Assembly (NCBI GenBank): GCA_900095095.1 | Contig: FMBT01000406.1 | Coordinates: 62,001-126,000, forward strand | DNA length: 64,000 bases | Direction of reading: 5' to 3' | Source: Fragilariopsis cylindrus CCMP1102 | Taxonomy: Eukaryota > Bacillariophyta > Bacillariophyceae > Bacillariales > Bacillariaceae | In this document: piece after piece, positions 43,901 through 54,611 of the stretch | Layout of the letters: each line of letters begins with the position of its first letter | How positions within the stretch are numbered: the stretch's first letter is position 1 | The notes under the pieces: model-generated | What the model saw: the letters and a program-made list of their open reading frames with translations, nothing else | Told to the model about the DNA's origin: nothing | Databases searched by the model: none | Translations under genes and position numbers: made by a program

Positions 43901-45185
43901 TGGTAGAATGGTATATAGTGGCTGCCGCTTTGCCTCTCTAACTAACTTAGAGGAAGAAATAGCTGGCAGTGACTGAAACACCAACACTCTTGCACCTGGA
44001 TCTCATCTTGGTATGTGGGAAAAGGAGATGATATGGTATACTTTGATAGTCCACTCCCTACCCTGCAATAGAGAGGTGTTGTGGTAGAGTAGTTACTGCT
44101 ATTGTAGGACCAAGAATATATCATCGTTGTATCTACATACCTGTTGAAAATGGACCCCTGCAAAGAGAGGGATCTTGTGCAACATCATTTGTTTGTCTCT
44201 AAGCAGCAATGAATACTGTAGTAACATCAACTAATGATTCAACTATCTCAAACTTGGCACCACAGTGATATTTATGGGCTATTCCAGGTTTGTGTTGGTG
44301 GCTAAATTATAAATCCACATTATTGCCATTACTACTAGGCAAAAACTGAGGTGTAGACCACAAATTGAAACATTGAACTAGAGTGCTCTGTTGACATTTA
44401 TTCACAATAGGTACCAAATAAGTGCCACATGCTGTATACAACAGCAGCAACATATAGTGAGTGTGCCTATTTTTTCCAATCAGTCACTGGTGCATGCTGG
44501 TAGCTTCCCATACATGGGTTCCTGGGATTGTAAAGTGGAGCTAGGGCCTAAAACTGGTGCTATGCATATTCTATACTGTCATAACTCTGCACATGCAGAA
44601 ATTTATACTATAATTTATTGTACCATTGTTCTCTTCTCTTTACCTTGGCAAAGTTTTATATGTCATGTGCTTTGAGTACTGAATGATTGATTGCTAACTG
44701 ACTTGATTGATTCCCTCACATTAGGTTTGCTTCGCAAGGAAGGAGGATGAGGGAGAAAATTGCTGTTTGTTGTATTGTGCGAGAGATAAAAACTCTATAT
44801 CAACAGTTATCTTACTAGCACATACTATCATCACAGCTGGCTCAGAACAAAGTACATGCTGTGGTTAACACTAAGTAACTGTATCTACCTGTACTCTATT
44901 ATAGTAGTAAATGATAATAGGTACATGATGCTGTTGTAGTAGTATTCTTTTTAATTCTTATTCTATATTTGAGTATGGAAAGTGGACAGACTCTAGTACA
45001 AATAAAAACACAGCCTAGGCTGCTGCACCATTGCTTCTACTGTGTATTTTCTCTCTATCATAATAATATATTATTATGTGCTACATCCTCCGTACTGTAT
45101 TACATTGAACATGGGATTTCACTTAAGTATGGACTGCCCAGGGACCAGTAGAAAATTGTACAGCGGAGTGATGTAAAGAAGCAGT
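40985..45185. other. 4.2-kb ORF-free, CpG-depleted block
   Basis: No open frame longer than about 95 codons, and none with family features. By eye I count about 22 CG dinucleotides in 41041-45180 (about 5 per kb), against about 37 in the next 1020 bases (45241-46260). TG and CA are abundant. It includes a G17 run (41725-41741) and short CTG/TAG repeats. Edges look abrupt on both sides, but I found no terminal repeats or target-site duplication. Possible readings: a long-term methylated segment that lost CpG by deamination, a very old silenced insertion, or a long non-coding RNA locus. Confidence 0.6.
41725..41741 (+). repeat. G17 homopolymer
   Basis: Seventeen consecutive G inside the CpG-depleted block. 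Confidence 0.9.
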
Positions 45186-46764
45186 TAGAAGTCCAACGTG
45201 TTGGGGAGAAGAATAATTAGTGGCTTATGAAAAATAAATCCGTGTTTGAAGTTGAAGAAAATGTTTTTTTTAAGGGGAATCTCATCTTGAATTCGTATAA
45301 GTAAGTGAAGTACAAAAAATATTTATAGAGTTACGGAGCCGATCCAATTACAATATATAATTTGTCTCATTTTTTGTACTATTGAAGTACGAAAGAAGGT
45401 TTTTCCGAGCGACGCGACTACAAAATTAGTACATTAATTGGATCAGTCGCTCAGCCAATTTAATCTTTTTGTATGCTCTTAATCTATTTTTTCATTTCAT
45501 AGTCTATACTTTCAAATCAAATACATGCCCCTTAAAAACGAATTGCTAGGCTACTGAAATTTAATAATGATAGCGACTTATTCCGTCTTGTCGGGGCTAT
45601 TATTGTATATAATATAATATTATTATCATTATTACCGTAGAAAAATATCGGATGATCTACTAGTATGTATTTGTAACACAAAACAGAACGGTTTACTGCC
45701 TGGAAACTGTATGCACTAGTTGTGTGTGACTACTTACTTCCATAAGGTCCTGCCATCGTTACAGTGTTTTAAGTAATCAATTGCCATTCTGAAAGAATAT
45801 CAACAATAAAAGCTAGTGCGGCAAAATAACGGAATAGCGACGAAAAATTGACACAAAGTTCAATGTATCAATAATTTTCATTTAATCTTTGATAAAAGTT
45901 TTTGATTGAGTAACTTCCAATGCATTTTTTGGGCGATGCGCCTTTGTTTTTTTGTTCCAGTAACATTGGGCCTTGTTCTTTGATTGTTCTTCAATCACTC
46001 GCTTAGAAAACGGTATTTTTCCGTCATACTAGTACGAGACTACGTAGAAAACAGCATCTCTCTCTCTCTCACCTGAGAACAAAAGCAAGAACTTCGAAGA
46101 CAACGGCGCTTTTATTGACTTAAAGGTATTTGTCTACAAGGTACCGCAGTCTCTACTTTTTATTCGTGAATCTATGCAAGATCTCTGCCCTCTCACGTAA
46201 TTGTTGCAGTACCGTACGTACACCATTGACATTCTTTTTGACATCATCTATTGAAGAATAAAGTCATATAGCGACAGTACGCGAACAATTCGCTTTCATT
46301 CATTCATCTCACAAATACAATACGGCAGTCACAACTTCAACATCACTTTTAACACACTTTGACATCTTCTATTTTATTCATTTTGTTACACAGTTAAAAA
46401 AGAAGAAGAATAAAGTCATATCGCGACGTTCATTCATCTCACAAATACATATCACGAATACAATATAGCACTCACAACATTACTTTTACAAACACCTTCG
46501 ATCTTCGTACTTCAAGTATACGTGCATTCATCTCACAAATACAATACAGTACCGCACTCACAACATTACTTTTACAAACACCTTCGATCTTCGTACTTCA
46601 AGTATACTTCTCACGTGAAACTAACCCAAAACAAAACCGAAAGCTAGCTTCTATCTCTCAGTAATAACAGGCACCGTACTACTATACTGCACCAAGAAAG
46701 TTGTTGATTGTCAATAATCACTCATTATCAAATCAAGTTATCCAATTCATCCAAGCAAGCAATC
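45186..46764. promoter_or_regulatory. Upstream region of the HSF gene with internal repeats
   Basis: Normal CpG content returns here. The last 500 bases hold repeated units starting CATTCATCTCACAAATAC at 46297, 46431 and 46525, and AATAAAGTCATAT at about 46255 and 46409. No gene is seen. Confidence 0.55.
46469..46607 (+). repeat. 53-bp perfect direct repeat upstream of HSF gene
   Basis: 46469-46521 and 46555-46607 are identical: CACTCACAACATTACTTTTA, then CAAACACCTTCGATCTTCG and TACTTCAAGTATAC. They are part of a longer ~90-base unit whose less similar first copy begins near 46297. The second copy ends about 160 bases before the HSF ATG, so it lies in the promoter or 5' leader. Confidence 0.85.
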
Positions 46765-48650
46765 ATGATTTCAACTCTTTCATCCTCGTCCTTCAATCAA
46801 GGCCTTCTTATGAACAACATGGATGTTACAACCACTAACAGAAAGGTACAAGCACCACAAGCGCAAGATCAAGAAAAACACCCAGTTTCTGTTTCTTCTC
46901 CTTCACGATCACAATCACAATCTTCACACTCTTCACACTCTTCACCGGCAAAGTCACAATCATATAGGAGTGGACCTAATTCAATTCCATTTCCATGGAA
47001 ATTACATCAAATATTAGATGATGCAGCAACTCAAAAATTTGATTCTATCATATCATGGGTACCATCACATAATGGGTTTAAAGTACACAAACCGAAAGAA
47101 TTTGATTCTACTATTATGCCAAAATATTTCCATCAAACGAAGTATAAGAGTTTCCAAAGACAATTGAATATGTGGGGGTTTGAACGGGTCGGTAACGGTG
47201 AACAAAAAGGGTCGTATTTGCATCCATACTTTATTCGTGGCAAACCGAATCTATGTCGTGAAATGCAAAGAACTAAAATTAAAGGTATACATTCTAAAAA
47301 ATTACGGAAAAGTATTACTATTAATACTAGTAGTGATCACAGTGGTACCGGTATGAATAGTATGAGTAGTATGAGCAGTATTGGTATGATGAATAGTATG
47401 AATATGATTGGTAGACATAGTCTGAGTAATATGGCTATGGGTTGCATGAATAATATGAATGCTACACGTACTTTCTCATCAACAGGCGGATCAGGACTAG
47501 GATTAGGATTAGCATCTACACAAGCAGTAGCAGCTTCATGGCAAGCTGCTGCACATAAGGTTGCCGAATTAGAACGTCAAAGAGAAGAAATTGAAAAGAA
47601 ATTAAATGCCGTAGTAAGACAACATAATCAGATGAATGATAGCGGCATGAATAACAATATGATGACACAACGCATAACTGAAGCAATGGATTCATCATGT
47701 GTTTCAAACTCAAGTTCAAACTCCAATCCGAATTCGAATTCGCAACAACAACAACAAGATATTACTAACCAAGTTCAAGGACAACTGCAAGGATTACAAG
47801 GATTACAACAAGTTGGACTACAAGGAATTATTAATGCAAGTTCTGTACCACTTGAAGAAGGTGACAGTTTATTCTTTGAGGGACGTAACTTTTTCTTTGT
47901 TGAAGAAGGTACCCCAAAAGAAATTGGTTCTGATGGTGCTGATGGTGCAGAGAAGATGAAACCACAAGAACAACAAGGACAAGGACAACCACAAGGACAA
48001 CAGCAACAGCAACGTCGTCCTAGTCGTCCTTCTCGTCGATTCTCACTTGAATTGAAAGGACCTGATAGTGATGAATATGTCCTAAAGGAATTAGAGGAAG
48101 CTATTGGTATTGATCTTGGTACAGGAATTTTTAATACTGATACAACACCTGCTACCAGTAATAATAATAGTAATACTACTACTACAAATGCCACCTGCAC
48201 TAGTACCAATAATACTATTACTGCTGCTACTGCTGGTCAATATCTTGATATTAAAACATCGTACGGAAATGTATCAACATCAGCTGCAAAGAGAGTATCA
48301 TCCTATTATTCTCAAGATCAAGATCAAGAAGATTTTTACCAATACCGATCTCATTTCCATTATCATCATCAACATCGTCATCTTCCAACAGTAATCATAA
48401 TGAACCTACTAGCATCAATGGATTGTTTCTTGGTCTTGATCGTCCGGGTCGACGATTTAGCTTATCATCAACACCAGTCTATAATCCATTTGAAACAAAA
48501 ACAAATATTTCAAATGTATCATCATTTGCACCACAAACAAAATCAAAATCTTTCATGACATCTTGTTCGAGGAATAACTTCAACAACAATAAAAGTGACA
48601 ACAACAGCAATAACATTCTCAAAAAACTTTCGACACGTGTATCGTTTTAA
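46765..48650 (+). CDS. Heat-shock-factor-type transcription factor (diatom HSF), one frameshift
   Basis: Start at the ATG at 46765 (MISTLSSSSFNQGLLMNNMD); the frame opens upstream only with TTG. The HSF DNA-binding domain follows: PFPWKLHQILDD, ISWVPSHNGFKVHKPKEFDS, MPKYFHQTKYKSFQRQLNMW, GFERV, then the diatom-typical GSYLHPYFIRGKPNLCREM. A short coiled-coil (AAHKVAELERQREEIEKKLN) may allow oligomerisation. Poly-Q, poly-N and PSRRFSLELKGPDS-type segments follow. At a T5 run (48333-48337) the meaningful frame changes: downstream LFLGLDRPGRRFSL and FETKTNISNVSSF are in another frame and end at 48650. Read straight, the protein ends at 48558 in His/Gln-rich sequence. HSFs are the largest transcription-factor family in diatoms and bind DNA through the winged helix seen here. 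Confidence 0.85.
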
Positions 48651-49406
48651 AGCGAAGAAACACATCACATCGCATCAGAAATAGAATAAGTTAACATTTA
48701 TAAACATGCATATTAATTATACAATGATTTCTATTAGTTTGTACTTATATTAAAAAATATATAGGACTTTTATGCTATTATATTCTATTCTATTTTATTC
48801 TATCCATACTCCTTTTTAGCCATTGTACATATAGTGCAGTTGTACGGACTACTACTACTACTACTAGTCTAGCTACGACGTTACTACAAGATCACACTTC
48901 CGTGAGGAACGAGGCTGACAAGAGCATCTGTCATAAAATTAAGAGCCTTTTGTTGAAAAATCAATCACAAAAGAAATCAAAGAATCGTTGAAATCCTGCC
49001 TGAGTCACAAAGACAACTCAGAGGGAAGATCAGAAGGAAAATCGACTTCTTCGCTTCGACGACGATTGCAATTAATTGTGACCATCTAAACTACAGAGTG
49101 TAGACCCTTCAGGCTTTCTTTAACTTCATAAAAAAAAATACAAGTGTGATAGAAATGGATGTCGTCATACAGTACTGATGTAATACAGTACTACTGTAAG
49201 TCCTACTAGTAGCGATATTGTTAATTGTATACAGTATATCGCGCGTTAGTTTGTTCTTTTTTTTCTTTAGTTAACGCAATCTATTATTAAATCAGGATCA
49301 TTACGATATTATAACATTAATGTTGGTTGTATTGAATACCGTTTTGAATACCGTTCTAGATAGTACCATAAATAACTACATACTCTAATACATCGTTCAC
49401 GCAATG

Positions 49407-49600
49407 GATCAGGATATTCGAATGTGTTCACTCGCTTTGTCCTTGAAGTTTGACCGTGCAATACGTCGTTCACGTAATGAAATAAAAGAAATGCAAGAAA
49501 GAGAAAATTTAAATTCTCGCACCGACTGTTTTACATAAAGATCAGGATATTCGAATGTGTTCACTCGCTTTGTCTTTGAGAGAAGTTTGACCGTGCAATA
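49407..49600 (+). repeat. ~58-bp direct repeat pair
   Basis: Copies 49407-49463 and 49540-49600: GATCAGGATATTCGAATGTG, TTCACTCGCTTTGTC, then AGTTTGACCGTGCAATA. They differ by one C/T change and a four-base GAGA insertion in the second copy. The spacer is 76 bases. Confidence 0.85.
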
Positions 49601-49725
49601 GACCAGTTGTGTTAAATTGATGGATATATATATATGTATATATACTGCGTACTCGAATACCGCATACGCGCTTGTTCACGAAAGTTGGGTACCAGCATAG
49701 TTTTTTGGGTATGTGCGTACTTCTA

Positions 49726-49769
49726 GTATGTATGTATGTATGTATGTATGTATGTATGTATGTATGTAT
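49726..49769. repeat. (GTAT)11 microsatellite
   Basis: Eleven uninterrupted GTAT units. Confidence 0.9.
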
Positions 49770-50048
49770 TTTTCTTGTTGACGACGACAAAACTGTTAAC
49801 AAAGATATTTTCAGCAAGTCTGCGACAACAATCATCTAAAAAAAATGTTGATTACTGACGGTACCGTATGGTACTTATTGTCGTGAGTTCTTTGGATCTT
49901 CCTTTTTCTGGTTTTGCTTGCAAATATTTACCTACGAAGAGTACAGTAACGTTAGTGCATCTCGGTTATGATAATTATGATAATATTTAATTTTTGCTGC
50001 TTTTACTTGATATTGTTCTCTTGACTTGACTTGAATTGTCTACTTATA

Positions 50049-51253
50049 CTACTTGCTCCTTCTTGATTTTAATGATTCCATACGTTTACTATAATATGAA
50101 ACAAATTCATTAGGATTATATACTGTAATATTATCTGCATGACTTTTTCCTGTTAATACTTTATCCGATGTTATTAAGACAACACTAACACTAACACTAC
50201 TAGCACTATTACTTCCACTTCCACTTCCACTGCTACTTTCTATTTGATCCTTCTCATATAAAGCACATGCTAAAATACGATCATCATTCATAATATCAAT
50301 TGCTGCTACTGCTGCTACTGCTGCTGCTGCTCCTCCTGCTACTGATGATGATTTAGTCGTAGTCGTAGTAGTAGCCGATGGTGATAGTAAAAATCGTTCC
50401 GTTGCTTGATTCGATTCAATACGACTCTGTGATCTTATTACCGGTAATATGATCGGTTGCTGTTGTTGTCCATGATTATTATTATTATTACTATTACTAA
50501 TATTATTATTATTATTAAGTTCCTCCACAAGCATCCTTGTTGCTTTTCTTGCTTTATATTTATGATGTTGTTCATTATTAATTCCTATTAATTTTGATCG
50601 ATAATCTAATTCATTCCAGACTGCATATGGTATAACAATTGTAATAGGTTCTAAATATTGGTGTTGGTGTTGGTGTTGGTATTGTTGTTGGGGTGATGAT
50701 GACGAAAAATGAGATTGACGAGACGACGTAAATGCTGCTTGTTGTATTTTTGCTAGACGTATTAAATCACAAATCGAATCGTATGATTCAATGATGGCAC
50801 AAGTATCAAGAACAACAATCCATCGTGGTGGTAGAAGAAATACCGGTTGTTGTGACGACGGTGGTGGTCTGCATGTTCGGCTTTCGTTTTGGTCTTTATC
50901 ATCATCGTCGAATGATGATGATGATGATGATGATGCAGCAGGAAGAACTACTCTTTTCTTGTTCTTCTTCTTTTTCCCACCAATACTACTACCACCACCT
51001 AAAGAAAATGAAATTGGTTTTCTGCTAGAACTGCTGCTTGTGATACTATTATTTGTACTACTATTATCAACGCTGCTAACATCATTATTGACTGTAAATG
51101 TTGTCCATGAATTTTGTTTTTCTTCGGCTTTATTTATCATCAGTGTTTTTCGTTGATCTCGCTCATCGTAGTGTTGCTGCTGTTGCTGACTTTTATTCTG
51201 ATGTTTCTTCTCTAATGACGAAGACGACGATGAAGATGAAGACTGCTGCCTGT

Positions 51254-51291
<38 letters not shown>

Positions 51292-51593
51292 GCTATTTTT
51301 GTTGTTGTTGTTGTTACCCCCTTTACCACCACCTCCTCCTCATGATGATGATGATATTGTTCACCACCTTCTTTGTTTTTTTTGTTATTCTCGTCGTCGT
51401 CGTTGTCATCATCATCGAAATCATCATCATCATCTGCTACGATTTTAAGGTTTTCTATCTCGGCAAAAAAATCATCTAATAGCATCACATCATCATCATC
51501 ACCCTCACCATATGCATCATCGTCGTCATGTTCATCATTAAAACAATTCTTGATATTTTTGTCTTCCGCCGCAAGGGCACCTTTTGTGGTCAT
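50049..51593 (-). CDS. PIN-domain ribonuclease (SWT1/SMG6-like)
   Basis: 514 residues, intact. The N-terminal half is acidic and then Thr/Ser/Gln-rich. The PIN domain begins at WIVVLDTCAIIESYDSICDL, with the first catalytic Asp in VLDT. It continues with ITIVIPYAVWNELDYRSK (conserved acidic residue in ELD), then KARKATRMLVEEL, NDDRILACALYEKD (second acidic pair) and VVLITSDKVLTGKSHADNI (last Asp in TSD), interrupted by Asn-, Thr/Ala- and Ser/Gly-rich inserts. PIN domains of this type are Mg/Mn-dependent endoribonucleases in RNA surveillance (SWT1, SMG6) or in nuclear processing. Location and partners are unknown. The four acidic positions appear preserved, so activity is plausible. Confidence 0.82.
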
Positions 51594-52284
51594 AATAGTA
51601 CAGTACTACTTATTAGATTTTCTTGTTTTGTTCTCTACTTGACTTTGTCTACAATGTCTATTCTTGATTCTATTTCTATTTCTATTCTTGATTCATTGTT
51701 CATTGTTCTTGGCTTGTTGTTTTGTGTGCGTTTGCCATCGGTTCTTGGTTCTTGTGCCAACACAAGCCAAGCAATCCATCATAATATAAAATAATGGTTT
51801 CACTCACGCTCAAAATGTCGACGGAAGAGAGATCATAATAAAAAACTATTTCAGTTTGAAATAACGTGTGGTCCTGCCTGCGGTACTAATAGTAGATCGA
51901 TTTTTAATTTCAAACTTCAGTACGTACTTTTAATAAAAGCAAAGCTATTACTGTACAACACTGTAGTCGTATCGACTAATACATATATGGCAGCAGCCGT
52001 TCTACAGCAGTATGCTTACAAGATTAAGTAAGAAGCAGCAAAAAGGACAAGATGCTGCCATTGTAATGCAGAGGATTGTGAAACTTTACCATGTACATGG
52101 CAATATAATGGAATTATTTTTAATAAAATAATAATAGTATAATCTCTAGAATATTAATAAGTACAGTGACAAGTGGTCTGTTGTATTGATCATGACTATA
52201 TAATACTATAACACATCACTGCTTTCTCTCTCTCTCTCTCCCTTCTGTTCAAAGATATTCGTTTTCCATTTTGAATCATCATCA
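51594..52284. other. Intergenic region
   Basis: 691 AT-rich bases between two minus-strand genes. A (CT)n patch lies at about 52222-52240; nothing else was noted. Confidence 0.5.
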
Positions 52285-53559
52285 TCATTCTATACGTTGT
52301 CTTTTACTTTGATTTTCATTGTCATTATTACCAGGACGTAAATAAGTTTTCCAGCGTTCTACTAGAATTTGTCTACTACCATCCACATCAAGATTGGCCT
52401 TCTCGAGACGTTCACGTAATGATGTTACATCAAAATCATCCACATCCTCTAAAGTATCACCATCATCATTTTCTACAACAGATGAATATTTTTTGCGACC
52501 ACCAGGATTATTTGTGTGGAGCAATAGTTCTACAAGAAGATCGTTTGATTCTTTTAGTCTCGTCCAATCTTCCTTGGATGATTCCATAACATCAGTAAAT
52601 TTTGACGCGTACATATTCATAGCCGCTTCCTTTAATAAAGCGCACGAATACGAGTCTGCCAAGAACAGTAATGCAATTGCATTGGATGGAACGAGGAATT
52701 TTTCAACTAATACCGATTCAATATATAATTTTAGATTAGTACAACCAAATCGATTTGCTGCATGGAGGATCGATTTCGCGACATCTGTATCGTTCTCTTT
52801 CAATTTGGGTACTTTATCCATATAAATGAATTCCAAAAGTCTCTCAAATACTAACTCACCAAAATCCGGTAGAAAAATTGCTTTGGTTTCACCTTCGTTG
52901 TCGTCATGGTTAGAAGATTCTTCTTCTGTGACAACCAGTTCGTACAACTCCTTACATCTAATCGCAAGGATGCTTTTATGTACCTTAAATTTCGTCTTCA
53001 AAATACTACCGACGAGGAACGTAACGTCTGATGTTGTTTCAATTGAGCGATAAAGTTGAACACCGATATTGTTGTTATCACCTTGTGTCAATAGTCGGGG
53101 GAACCAAATCGGGTTCTTTTCAGTTGCAATCTCTAGGTCAACAGAAATTGTAAGCGTGCCATTGTCATTGCAATCATTTTCAATAACATCCGTTCGTGCT
53201 AGTTCTCCGAAGAAGAATGCCGCATAACGCTTGCCTGTCCTAGAGCCAAATTTCCCTTCCTTCCCGTAGGAAGTTTTTGTCCGAATCATATACTTCCCAA
53301 CAACTGGGTCAGAATTGCTTTTTTCAGCTTCACAGAACATGGAAAAGTCCACATTATCAGTATTCGACCAAGCAACACCCCGGGGATAAATACGCAGCAT
53401 CCAAAGATGACCGTGGGCTTTGACATTTTCAGTTACAATGTAAGCCCCTTTTTCTTGTTTTAGTTTCGCAAAATCGTGAATATGAAACTGCATCTCTTCT
53501 TTGTTTCCCAGAAACACTTTCGGGACCTTTCCGTACGAAGTTGAACCCAATACATTCAT
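52285..53559 (-). CDS. MATH-BTB-SAP protein (second copy)
   Basis: 424 residues, intact. MATH-like part at about 20-155 (EMQFHIHDFAKLKQEKGAYI, HLWMLRIYPRG). BTB domain from ~178 (TSDVTFLVGSILKTKFKVHK, LVFERLLEFIYMDKVPKL). Then LKLYIESVLVEKFL and LLKEAAMNMYASKF. A SAP-like motif ends the protein at ~374-406 (VTSLRERLEKANLDVDGSRQ) before a basic tail QSKRQRIE that could be a nuclear signal. It matches the gene at 16371-17939 in domain order and several motifs but ends after SAP. Likely a cullin-3 adaptor; SAP would suggest DNA or chromatin contact. The two paralogues are 35 kb apart, so they are not a tandem pair. Confidence 0.87.
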   Translation of the reverse strand: MNVLGSTSYGKVPKVFLGNKEEMQFHIHDFAKLKQEKGAYIVTENVKAHGHLWMLRIYPRGVAWSNTDNVDFSMFCEAEKSNSDPVVGKYMIRTKTSYGKEGKFGSRTGKRYAAFFFGELARTDVIENDCNDNGTLTISVDLEIATEKNPIWFPRLLTQGDNNNIGVQLYRSIETTSDVTFLVGSILKTKFKVHKSILAIRCKELYELVVTEEESSNHDDNEGETKAIFLPDFGELVFERLLEFIYMDKVPKLKENDTDVAKSILHAANRFGCTNLKLYIESVLVEKFLVPSNAIALLFLADSYSCALLKEAAMNMYASKFTDVMESSKEDWTRLKESNDLLVELLLHTNNPGGRKKYSSVVENDDGDTLEDVDDFDVTSLRERLEKANLDVDGSRQILVERWKTYLRPGNNDNENQSKRQRIE

Positions 53560-54611
53560 CTTCTCGATGTTGTTGGTTGCGATGGTGTTGGTGAATGTAT
53601 ATATGTATATTATATATTGTTTTGTTTTTTTGTGTTGTGTAATTTTGCTAATATTATTATCAATCTTTGATTTGTGAGTGGAAGAGTAATGAATGGATGT
53701 GTGGTTAATATCTACTTGTTGGTGCGATAATTTAATTTAATATGAATCGTATGAATATCAATATCGTGTTTTAAATCATCTGTCGTGTATATGTGTATTA
53801 TAAAGTATTGATACTAGGCATATAAGGAAGTTTTTTCAATATCGTGGAGCATTCCACTATACTACTTCAAAGTATACTCCACCCTATATGAATAGTTTTT
53901 TTCTCTCGATCTACTCGACTCGGAGTGTAGTGCAATTCTTTTGTCTCCCGTGTTCCGTTCTCAAGAACGAATTTGACGATAAATTTCATCTCCGTTCGAT
54001 CGGACGAAGTGTAGTGATTTTCTTTCTTTTCTCCCGCTTATTTGTATATCAAGTTTTACGATACATTTTTCATTTCCGTTGAATGAGACTGACTGACTCT
54101 GAGAACTTGACCCTTCTTCTAGCGTGTCTTGTCATGTCGTGCCTTGTAATTGAATTGATATCCATTATTTGATACAATTATAGTGGATGATTCCTATTCG
54201 ATTCCTATTCGATTCGAGTATCCAAGATCGTGGAGGACTCCCCCTACTTCGGCATACCTTTAAGGTTGTGATAATTTTTTATGATTTTTTTTTTAAATAA
54301 CGATTTGATCATTCGTGCGAAATTTTATGTTTTTAAGGGGGATAAATAATATCTGTTTTTTATAACGACTGCCCCCTTTAGAACGCACGCGACTAAAAAG
54401 ACGTTTTCTAACCAATGAAATTTCATTACTGGATGCTCCCCGTGTGACCGTGTGCACTTGGACCGGTATTGTAACTCCGTGCACTCGTAGCCAAGATCGA
54501 AGGACCGGTAGGATGGATGATGGAATCGATATTCAATCCGATTTTATTCCCGGATAGTACACAATATAAACTCATAAAAAGCAAGAAACAAGTAAAAACG
54601 AATAGTACAAT
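53560..54611. promoter_or_regulatory. Divergent intergenic region
   Basis: 1.05 kb between the BTB gene (-) and the DUF4116 gene (+), with short ATTCGATTC-type repeats near 54190-54220. No gene is supported. Confidence 0.5.

Larger units (their letters stand above)
48651..50048. other. Convergent intergenic region with direct and tetranucleotide repeats
   Basis: 1.4 kb between HSF (+) and the PIN gene (-). It holds a ~58-bp direct repeat pair (49407-49463 and 49540-49600) and a GTAT array (49726-49769). No gene is supported. Confidence 0.55.

Noticed and set aside
40985-45185. CpG-poor block as centromere
   Set aside because: Known diatom centromere-competent sequences are very GC-poor; this block is not markedly poorer in G+C than neighbouring spacers, only in CpG.
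49726-49769. Repeat array as CRISPR
   Set aside because: Simple tetranucleotide microsatellite without spacers; eukaryotic nuclear context.
53888-54082. 64-codon hydrophobic frame
   Set aside because: Composition typical of AT-rich spacer; no start context, homology or repeat of motif.
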